Positions 31,967-37,221 of a stretch of 37,221 bases of DNA are shown piece after piece (position 1 is the stretch's first letter; each line of letters begins with the position of its first letter). The stretch spans positions 1-37,221 of the forward strand of contig JAFZRH010000016.1 of NCBI GenBank assembly GCA_017619975.1, written 5' to 3'. Under the pieces are notes generated by a model, which did no database searches, was not told where the DNA came from, and worked only from the letters and a program-made list of their open reading frames with translations. This DNA is from Lachnospiraceae bacterium (GTDB lineage: Bacteria > Bacillota > Clostridia > Lachnospirales > Lachnospiraceae). Made by a program: the position numbers and the translations under genes.

Positions 31967-32341
31967 TTATTTGGACCGAACGTCCGAGATCTGTATATTA
32001 ACACGGCTCAGGGTACAGCCGATAATATCCCTGACAGCGTTCAGGACCTTATTCTGTACGGCCGTGCTGACGGCAAGAAGATTAGAGCCGGCTTCCACAA
32101 CGATTCCGATCAGCACGGTGATCTGATCACTGCTGAAATCGAAACGAAGGCATTTGCTCAGGTTCCGTACAGTGGGTTTCAGACAGATCTCCCCCGTATT
32201 CAGATCGGAAAGGCTCAGGACCCCCTCAACATCCGAAGCAGCCATCCCCACCACGGTAATAAAAACGTCATCTGCCGCGTAGACGGTGGTTCGGTCATTT
32301 TCGTAGATCTTGTGAATGGATTTTAAAAGTTCGTTTTCCAT
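31967..32341 (-). CDS. Asp23/Gls24 family envelope stress protein
   Basis: 124-aa single-domain Asp23 protein. VYAADDVFITVVGMAASDVEGV (residues 20-41, read as VYAADDVFITVVG / MAASDVEGV) and VRDIIGCTLSRVNIQISDV are family signatures. In Firmicutes the copy next to nusB (YqhY) has been linked to fatty-acid synthesis control or envelope homeostasis. Only 12 nt from thiT, so cotranscribed. Confidence 0.92.
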   Translation of the reverse strand: MENELLKSIHKIYENDRTTVYAADDVFITVVGMAASDVEGVLSLSDLNTGEICLKPTVRNLSKCLRFDFSSDQITVLIGIVVEAGSNLLAVSTAVQNKVLNAVRDIIGCTLSRVNIQISDVRSK

Positions 32342-32353
32342 GTGGTACTCCTT

Positions 32354-33028
32354 TTAGGATAAGGCCATCTCCCGGACCTTTTCCATAGCTTTGTGAACAG
32401 GCGGAAGCATAATGATGATACAGGTGATCACGGCTTCGATCCCGATATAGCTGATATTATAAAGCGCCGAATAAACAGCGGGATTCATCCCCTCCGGGGC
32501 ATAATAAGCAAAGAATAAATATCCGCTTAAAAAAGCAAAGACAAAGCGGCCGAAAGCGCCCAGAATATATCCTTTCAGTAAGCCTTCTTTGGCTTCGCTG
32601 AAGAAGCCTGATAAGCCGAGCGCGGCAAAGGCCAGCGGATAATCGACCAGCATCTGCGGCAAACTGTAAATGGAACTCCCCAGAAGCAGCTGCAGGATCC
32701 CGTGGGCAAAGCCGGTCAGAAGGCCGGCAGCAGGGCCGTAGATCCAGCCGATCAGCACCACAAAGAGCATGCTCATCAGCGTAACGGATCCGCCCATGGG
32801 TGCCTGGAAGAGCTTCACTTCGGAAAGCACGGTGGCCAGGGCAATGGCAACAGCAGAAAAGACCAGCTGTTTCGTCGGGATCGTCCGGTTTTTCTTACTG
32901 ACCAGAGCGATTGCCAGCGCAAGCAGCATCAGGAACAGTACGATAAAGAAGATGTATCCCCAGGTGTTTAAGCGATAAACGGTCTCATCATATTTGTTGA
33001 CGGTTTCATAGAAAAAAAGGTGCAGCAT
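32354..33028 (-). CDS. thiT: Thiamine ECF transporter substrate-binding protein ThiT
   Basis: 224-aa membrane S component for thiamine uptake by energy-coupling factor transporters. The core from residue 58 matches ThiT: AIALATVLSEVKLFQAPMGGSVTLMSM, with conserved residues split here as AIALATVLSEVKLF / QAPMGGSVTLMSM, then SIYSLPQMLVDYPLAF. It has an extra N-terminal membrane segment (about 24-46) not present in the shorter Bacillus form. ATG with AAAGGAG in the leader; a TPP riboswitch directly precedes it, fixing the substrate as thiamine. First gene of a seven-gene run. Confidence 0.94.
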   Translation of the reverse strand: MLHLFFYETVNKYDETVYRLNTWGYIFFIVLFLMLLALAIALVSKKNRTIPTKQLVFSAVAIALATVLSEVKLFQAPMGGSVTLMSMLFVVLIGWIYGPAAGLLTGFAHGILQLLLGSSIYSLPQMLVDYPLAFAALGLSGFFSEAKEGLLKGYILGAFGRFVFAFLSGYLFFAYYAPEGMNPAVYSALYNISYIGIEAVITCIIIMLPPVHKAMEKVREMALS

Positions 33029-33035
33029 ATTTCTC

Positions 33036-33104
33036 TCCTTTCGCCGGTATGATCCGGATCAAGTTCTAAGGGTATGTTCTCAGCCGAACGGCACCCCCGG
33101 ACAT
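33036..33104 (-). promoter_or_regulatory. TPP riboswitch upstream of thiT
   Basis: On the minus strand the THI-box core is clear: GGGGGTGCC, then GGCTGAGA, then ATACCC, then TTGATCCGGATCATACCGGCG. Pairing gives GGGT with ACCC (P2), GCC-GTTC-GGC (P3) and CCGG with CCGG (P5). The Shine-Dalgarno AAAGGAG directly follows the P1 3' strand, about 10 nt before the ATG, and no terminator hairpin lies between, so translational control by TPP is the likely mode. Confidence 0.95.
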
Positions 33105-33125
33105 ATTTTTATTTGATTGATTTTT

Positions 33126-33159
33126 CCGGAGCCTCCCGAAGGAATCCGGAAGGCTCCGG
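33126..33159 (-). other. GC-rich hairpin after pckA without U-tract
   Basis: CCGGAGCCT (33126-33134) pairs with AGGCTCCGG (33151-33159) in a 9-bp stem. On the minus strand it is followed by A-rich, not U-rich, sequence, and on the plus strand by GATGG, so it does not look like a normal rho-independent terminator. It separates pckA from the TPP riboswitch and could be a 3'-end stabiliser or a processing site. Confidence 0.6.
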
Positions 33160-33173
33160 GATGGAATGGGAAA

Positions 33174-34757
33174 TCAGGCTTTCGGTCCCGCTTCCACGAT
33201 TTCCTTCGGCATGTTCGGATACTTCTTGGCGAAGTTGTCGCAGAACATGGCAGCCAGCTTCTTCGCAGTGGCATCGTAAGCCTTCTTATCGGCCCAGGTG
33301 TCGCGCGGATTCATGATATTCTTCGGAACGTTCGGGCAGCTCTGCGGAACATCCAGATTGAAGATCTTATCATGCTTGTATTCGACTTTTTCCAGTTCGC
33401 CGTTTAAGGCTGCCGTGACCATCGCACGGGTATAGGACAGCTTCATGCGGGAACCGACACCGTAGGAACCGCCGGACCAGCCGGTGTTGACCAGATAGAC
33501 CTTGGTGCCGTACTTGTCCAGTTTATCGCCGAGCATCTGCGCATAAACGGAAGGATCCATCGGCATGAAAGGCTCGCCGAACAGGGTGGAGAATGTCGGC
33601 TGCGGTTCTTTGACGCCGCGCTCCGTACCGGCCAGCTTGGAGGTAAAGCCGGTCACGAAATGATACATCGCCGCGTTTTTATCCAAACGGGAGATCGGAG
33701 GCAGAACGCCGAACGCATCCGCAGTCAGGAAGATCACGACTTTCGGAATACCGCCGATCCCGGGGATCTGTGCGTTGTCGATGTATTCGATCGGATAACC
33801 GACACGGGTGTTTTCGGTCAGGGACGCGTCATCGAAATCCAGTTCACGGGTCTCTTCGTCAATGACGACGTTTTCCACCAGGGAACCGAACTTGATGGCG
33901 TGATAGATCTCCGGTTCGTTCTCTTCTTTCAGGTTGATGCACTTGGCATAGCAGCCGCCATCAAAGTTGAAGACGCCGTTTTCGGACCAGCCGTGCTCGT
34001 CGTCGCCGATCAGCTTGCGGTTCGGATCGGCGGAAAGGGTGGTCTTGCCGGTGCCGGACAGGCCGAAGAAAATGGCGGTCTCATGGGTTTCCGGATCCAT
34101 ATTGGCAGAGCAGTGCATCGGCAGCACGTCTTCCAGCGGCATCAGGAAGTTCATGACGGAGAAGACGCTCTTCTTGATCTCGCCGGCATAGGCGGAACCG
34201 GCGATCAGGACTTCTTTATCCACATAGTTGACGAGGATGGCCGCTTCGCTGTGCACGCCGTCGATGGCAGGATCGCAGTGGAAATCCGGCGCTACGATAA
34301 TGGTGAAATCAGGTTTTCCAAAGTATCTTAATTCCTTCTCCGTCGGACGGATCAGCAGCTGATGAATAAAGAGGTTCTGGCAGGCCAGTTCATTGACGAT
34401 GCGGAATTTCTTCCGGTGATCGGGATCGGCGCCGGCAAAACCGTCAAACACAAAGATGTCGCGGCCCTGCAGATAGGCTACCATTTTGGAACGGATCGCG
34501 TTGTATTTTTCTTTTGAGATCGGACGGTTGACTTTGCCCCAGGCGATCTTTTTGTGGATCTTCGGAACATCGACGATGAACTTATCGTCCGGAGAACGGC
34601 CGGTATATTTGCCGGTTTCGATCACCAGTGCGCCGGTTTTGCTTAAGATTCCTTCTCCGCGCAAAAGGGCGAGCTCGGTCAGCTCGGCGGGGGTCAGATT
34701 TCTGTAAACCCCGTTCGTATTAAAGATGCCGAGTTTCTCTAAGTTGAATTCTTTCAT
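33174..34757 (-). CDS. pckA: Phosphoenolpyruvate carboxykinase (ATP)
   Basis: 527-aa ATP-type PEP carboxykinase, interconverting oxaloacetate and PEP; in fermenters it often runs toward oxaloacetate. P-loop GLSGTGKTTLSAD near residue 232, followed by IGDDEHGWSENGVFNFDGGCYAK (read as IGDDEHGWS and FDGGCYAK), RSPDDKFIV in the N-terminal domain and TRVGYPIEYI. GGGAGG precedes ATG. Monocistronic with its own promoter. Length and motifs are normal. Confidence 0.98.
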   Translation of the reverse strand: MKEFNLEKLGIFNTNGVYRNLTPAELTELALLRGEGILSKTGALVIETGKYTGRSPDDKFIVDVPKIHKKIAWGKVNRPISKEKYNAIRSKMVAYLQGRDIFVFDGFAGADPDHRKKFRIVNELACQNLFIHQLLIRPTEKELRYFGKPDFTIIVAPDFHCDPAIDGVHSEAAILVNYVDKEVLIAGSAYAGEIKKSVFSVMNFLMPLEDVLPMHCSANMDPETHETAIFFGLSGTGKTTLSADPNRKLIGDDEHGWSENGVFNFDGGCYAKCINLKEENEPEIYHAIKFGSLVENVVIDEETRELDFDDASLTENTRVGYPIEYIDNAQIPGIGGIPKVVIFLTADAFGVLPPISRLDKNAAMYHFVTGFTSKLAGTERGVKEPQPTFSTLFGEPFMPMDPSVYAQMLGDKLDKYGTKVYLVNTGWSGGSYGVGSRMKLSYTRAMVTAALNGELEKVEYKHDKIFNLDVPQSCPNVPKNIMNPRDTWADKKAYDATAKKLAAMFCDNFAKKYPNMPKEIVEAGPKA

Positions 34758-34809
34758 GTTTTCCTCCCGTATAAGATTTTTAGAAAACGTGTCTTTTATA
34801 TGTTATTTT

Positions 34810-34838
34810 ATTGTATCACCCCTCCCGCAGAAACACAA
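34810..34838 (-). promoter_or_regulatory. Promoter of pckA
   Basis: On the minus strand TTGTGT (34833-34838), 17 bp, TGA-TACAAT (-10 at 34810-34815). Leader of about 45 nt. Confidence 0.6.
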
Positions 34839-34871
34839 GAGGCGGAACACAGCAAATACGGATTCATCGCA

Positions 34872-35483
34872 TTATCCGAGCGTTTTCTCGCGGTTCAGAA
34901 CAAGCTCCCGGAGCAGTTTTACGCTTTCTTCGATACTGATGACGCTGGTGTTGAGGCAAAGGTCGTAATTTTCCCGCGCGCCCCAGATCCGTCCGGTATA
35001 ATGCCGGTAATACCGCGCCCGTTTTTTGTCGGTATTCAGGACGTGCTTCGTCATGTCGGACTCTTCAATCTCCAGATTCATAGCTTCTTTGCGGGCCACG
35101 CGGTCCTTCAGATCTCCGTACAGAAAGACCCGAAGCAGATTCTCGTTCTTTTCCAGAATATAGTCCGCGCAGCGTCCCACGATCACGCAGGCGCCGTCTT
35201 CCGCCAGCTTCCTAATGATCTCCGCCTGACGGAAAAAGACCTTGTCACTGATCGGCTGATTATAAACGGAATAATTCGACCTTGTCGCCAGAAAAGGAGC
35301 GATATGGATCCCGACTTTCTCGTCCATCTCTTCCAGATACTTTTCTGCAAATTCCCCTTCTTCCGCAACCATCGAAACGAGAAGCTTATCGTAGAAAGGA
35401 ATTCCCAGTTCTTCCGCCAGACGGAAGCCGATCTCATGGCCGCCGCTGCCGAATTCCCGTCCGATCGTGATAATGGTCTTCAT
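34872..35483 (-). CDS. Cytidylate kinase-like family protein
   Basis: 203-aa P-loop kinase of the cytidylate-kinase-like family (distinct from the essential Cmk). GREFGSGGHEIGFRLAEELG (residues 8-27) is an atypical P-loop with GSGGHEIG, then FYDKLL, a central VIVGRCADYIL and a basic LID-like stretch KKRARYYRHYTG. The substrate is unknown; the family is frequent in Clostridia. ATG at 35481-35483 chosen because GGAGGT lies 8 nt upstream; the GTG three codons earlier overlaps that site. Divergent from the 6S-like RNA gene. Confidence 0.85.
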   Translation of the reverse strand: MKTIITIGREFGSGGHEIGFRLAEELGIPFYDKLLVSMVAEEGEFAEKYLEEMDEKVGIHIAPFLATRSNYSVYNQPISDKVFFRQAEIIRKLAEDGACVIVGRCADYILEKNENLLRVFLYGDLKDRVARKEAMNLEIEESDMTKHVLNTDKKRARYYRHYTGRIWGARENYDLCLNTSVISIEESVKLLRELVLNREKTLG

Positions 35484-35516
35484 AGAGCACACCTCCAGTG
35501 TCTGCGAAAAACTTGC

Positions 35517-35545
35517 TTGCTATCGGCAGAAACATGTGATATACT
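35517..35545 (+). promoter_or_regulatory. Promoter of the 6S-like RNA
   Basis: TTGCTA (35517-35522), 17 bp, TATACT (35540-35545) preceded by TGTGA. The start point would be near 35552. Confidence 0.6.
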
Positions 35546-35551
35546 GAATCT

Positions 35552-35728
35552 GCCTGGGTTGTACGAACGCCTTACTGTTTTTGAACCTACAGTATGACAT
35601 AAGGGACTCCTATATTTTCAGGTGGCTGTCAGGCCTCCGTCGAGTGGAAGGCAAAAGCCTGAGTGCGGAAACCCGCTTAGCGAGAGCTAGGCGTCAAAAA
35701 GTAAGGAACGGCATCCTGGGTCTCTTTT
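35552..35728 (+). ncRNA. ssrS: Structured RNA, probable 6S RNA
   Basis: About 177 nt with promoter and no ORF, between divergent and convergent genes. The ends pair: CCTTACT (about 35570-35576) with AGTAAGG (35700-35706), and outside that GGGTTGT with GCATCCT (one U-U mismatch). The 3' strand ACGGCATCCTGGG resembles the closing strand of known 6S RNAs. Inside are a large AT-rich 5' bubble and small hairpins AGGC-AAAA-GCCT, GCGG-AAAC-CCGC and TAGC-GAGA-GCTA. A CTTTTTG tract ends it. 6S RNA binds the housekeeping RNA polymerase holoenzyme and damps transcription in slow growth. Length fits. SRP RNA was considered and lacks its conserved tip. Identified by eye, not by covariance model. Confidence 0.65.
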
Positions 35729-35733
35729 TGTCT

Positions 35734-36681
35734 TTACAGGGTCACGACCTCTTCTGCCGGGGCCTCCGCATCTTTCAGATCGATCAGCCGCAGAACCGGC
35801 ACCTGCACGGGATTCCCGCTTCGGGGATCTTTTCTTTTTTCCGTCCCGAATTCCACCGTGATCGTATGCCAGCTGTTGTTCGCAAAGCGCAGCGGCCTGT
35901 CACTCTTGCAGGGAAAACCGTAAAACTGAATATCCGCCGCGCAGCAGGCCATGATCTTCCGTCCCGGAACGAACATGTTTTTCGGCATGCCGATCGGCCG
36001 GAAAAGCTGACAAAGAAAGGTGATCCGTTTTTTCAGATACCGCTCCGGATTCTCCGAAGCATCCGAGAAAAACGTCCCGTAGTCGATCTCGTCCACGGTA
36101 AAGGCCGGCGCTTTGATATCGTAAGGCAGGTCTTCTTCCCCGAACTCGATGATCTCGCCGGTCACCGATTCAAAGATCAGCTGGGCTACCGGATTCTGCA
36201 GCTTGATCGCTTTGCGGAACTGCTGGCGGTTCAAATCTTTCCGGCAGCGGTTGATCACGATCAGATCAGATTCCGTGTGCTGGCTCATAAACAGATTCCG
36301 CATGTTGTTCATGACCAGTTCCAGATCTTCGCCGTTTACAACGGAATAGATACCGGCCAGTCCCCAGTTCTTTGGGAAATCCTTCTGCAGAAAGTCCTTC
36401 AGATTCCACATCCCGTTGAACTCAATGATGATCTGCGCCGGCCGCATGGCCGCCGTAATCTCCTCACAGTAGTCCTTGGTAAATACGTCCGGTGAACCGA
36501 TCGGAATACTGACGAGTTTTTTCCGCTGCCTGTACGCTTCCGTCAGCTCATGTTCGCCTTCTTCGCAGAGGATCAGAAGGGTGGTGCCCTTTCCCATCCA
36601 CTCCTGCTCCATAAGGGTATTTTCTATAAATGTCGTCTTTCCGCTGTCCAGAAGGCCGGCAACGATATAGACAGGAATCAT
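35734..36681 (-). CDS. COG0523-like GTPase fused to a TIGR03943/DUF1980-like domain
   Basis: 315-aa P-loop protein of the G3E (CobW/UreG/HypB) GTPase family, which deliver metals to target enzymes. Walker A is AGLLDSGKTT (8-17). Departures from canonical members: the CxCC metal motif is replaced by LCEEGEHE (38-45), and the NKxD-type specificity site reads NRCRKD (144-149). Residues about 215-305 form a C-terminal domain with MACCAAD (244-250) and GFPC, resembling the CC-A-D signature of the YcgQ/TIGR03943 family, which accompanies Zn-regulated permeases. ATG is preceded by TAAGGAG that overlaps the stop of the upstream gene, so translation is coupled. Metal unknown; zinc is the best guess. 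Confidence 0.8.
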   Translation of the reverse strand: MIPVYIVAGLLDSGKTTFIENTLMEQEWMGKGTTLLILCEEGEHELTEAYRQRKKLVSIPIGSPDVFTKDYCEEITAAMRPAQIIIEFNGMWNLKDFLQKDFPKNWGLAGIYSVVNGEDLELVMNNMRNLFMSQHTESDLIVINRCRKDLNRQQFRKAIKLQNPVAQLIFESVTGEIIEFGEEDLPYDIKAPAFTVDEIDYGTFFSDASENPERYLKKRITFLCQLFRPIGMPKNMFVPGRKIMACCAADIQFYGFPCKSDRPLRFANNSWHTITVEFGTEKRKDPRSGNPVQVPVLRLIDLKDAEAPAEEVVTL

Positions 36682-36690
36682 GCTCTCTCC

Positions 36691-37221
36691 TTATTTCAGG
36701 CCGAAGAGTTCAGCCAGCTTCTCTTCTTTCAGTTCGCAGCCGATCACGCACAGCCGTCCGGTATAATCCGCTTCGCATGTCCTGACCTCGGTCTCTTCCG
36801 GGACCAGATCGAACTGACGCCAGCTGCCGTCCGCCATCGGGATGATGCCTTTCGCCCGAAGAATGATCTGACCGTATTCGCCGTTCTCATCTGCCAGCGC
36901 CTTCAGGATGCCTGCCAGTTCCTCTTCCGTATACTTTCTGGCACTTTCACGGCCCCAGCTCGTAAAGACTTCATCCGCGTCATGCTCGCCGGGATGGTGA
37001 TGATGATGGTGGTGCTCATGCCCGTGATGGTGGCAGCATTCGTGCTCCTCGTCATCATCGTCGTGGTGATGGTGGCAGCACTCATGCTCGTCGTCATCAT
37101 GACCATGGTGATGGTGATGGTGGTGTTCGTGCTCTTCCTCGTCGTCATCATCATCGTGATGATGGTGATGGTGGCACTCGCATTCGGGATCGTCACATTC
37201 TTCGCCGTCATGGTGATGGTG
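36691..37221 (-). CDS. CobW C-terminal-domain protein with extreme His/Asp/Cys tract, 5' end outside window
   Basis: The reverse strand is open for 177 codons from the window edge to TAA (36691-36693). Residues 1-80 of the fragment hold 37 histidines and 7 cysteines amid Asp/Glu runs, including a near-tandem unit DDDEHECCHHHH then DDDDEEHECCHHHGH. Residues about 85-177 are a CobW C-terminal domain: IILRAKGIIPMADGSWRQFDLV and TGRLCVIGCELKEEKLAEL, quoted in parts: LRAKGIIPMADGSWRQFD and GRLCVIGCELKEEKL. A GTPase domain is expected before the His tract, off the window. Such His-rich COG0523 proteins chaperone or store Zn, Ni or Co. It lies 9 nt upstream of the other GTPase gene. Confidence 0.88.
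   Translation of the reverse strand, partial: HHHHDGEECDDPECECHHHHHHDDDDDEEEHEHHHHHHHGHDDDEHECCHHHHDDDDEEHECCHHHGHEHHHHHHHPGEHDADEVFTSWGRESARKYTEEELAGILKALADENGEYGQIILRAKGIIPMADGSWRQFDLVPEETEVRTCEADYTGRLCVIGCELKEEKLAELFGLK

Noticed and set aside
35552-35728. SRP (4.5S/scRNA) RNA
   Set aside because: The conserved tip (GGAAG with AGCAG asymmetric loop) is absent, and the end pairing and size fit 6S better.
35581-36495. 304-codon plus-strand frame opposite the GTPase and through the 6S-like RNA
   Set aside because: No ribosome site, and the minus frame has a P-loop and the CCAAD motif; the start lies inside the structured RNA.
36903-37211. Thr/Ile/Met-rich minus-strand frame over the His-codon repeats
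   Set aside because: It is the out-of-frame reading of CAY/GAY repeats; the true frame continues into a CobW C-terminal domain and a stop coupled to the next gene.
36982-37221. CRISPR-like or satellite DNA repeat
   Set aside because: The repetition follows codons in one open frame and encodes a His-rich tract; there are no regular spacers.

Overview
The window looks like a chromosomal core segment of a moderately GC-rich Gram-positive, low-motility Firmicute of class Clostridia (Lachnospiraceae-like). This is inferred from gene order (ylxM-ffh-rpsP-khpA-rimM-trmD; rplM-rpsI; rplS; lepB-rbgA-lepB-rnhB-yraN; nusB-dxs-tlyA-nadK-recN), strong AGGAGG-type ribosome binding sites, sigma-A-like promoters, and families typical of Clostridia (DUF512 radical SAM, DUF4358, DHHW, a small four-cysteine protein after guaB, a XerS-like recombinase). 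There is no prophage, transposon, CRISPR array or tRNA.

Layout. 1-1.7 kb: a truncated Gfo/Idh/MocA oxidoreductase divergent from an XRE-type regulator with a zinc ribbon. 1.8-5.5 kb: the SRP/ribosome-maturation operon. 5.5-6.9 kb: rplM-rpsI and rplS with probable leader structures. 7-10.1 kb: two type I signal peptidases flanking rbgA, then rnhB and yraN. 10.1-11.3 kb: a convergent long-form PRPP synthetase. 11.4-19 kb: a plus-strand run from a DUF512 radical-SAM protein through der and plsY into a four-gene cell-surface module (SGNH hydrolase on a stalk, DUF4358, MBOAT acyltransferase, DHHW protein), probably O-acylating a surface polymer. 19-19.4 kb: tmRNA. 19.5-21.3 kb: guaB and a small Cys protein. 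21.35-24.97 kb: XerS-like recombinase, TtcA-like enzyme, M20 amidohydrolase. 25.1-26.3 kb: a divergent SOS pair (YneA-like LysM protein and lexA) with four LexA-type boxes. 26.3-33.1 kb: a minus-strand operon led by a TPP riboswitch and thiT, continuing through an Asp23 protein, nusB, dxs, tlyA, nadK and recN. 33.2-35.5 kb: pckA and a cytidylate-kinase-like protein. 35.55-35.73 kb: a structured RNA best read as 6S RNA. 35.7-37.2 kb: two adjacent COG0523/CobW-type metallochaperone genes, one fused to a TIGR03943/DUF1980-like domain, the other (cut by the window edge) with an extreme His/Asp/Cys repeat tract.

How it works together. Most of the window is information-processing housekeeping: targeting (Ffh, YlxM), secretion (two SPases), ribosome assembly (RbgA, Der, RimM, KhpA), rRNA/tRNA modification (TrmD, TlyA, TtcA-like), rescue (tmRNA), transcription control (NusB, 6S) and repair (RecN, LexA). 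The least described parts are the paired COG0523 metallochaperones, the O-acylation module, and several regulatory arrangements: the dyad over the ylxM-ffh -35, the TPP switch heading an operon that contains the TPP enzyme Dxs, and a dyad upstream of the lone recombinase. Two partial genes run off the window, at the left edge (3' end missing) and at the right edge (5' end missing).
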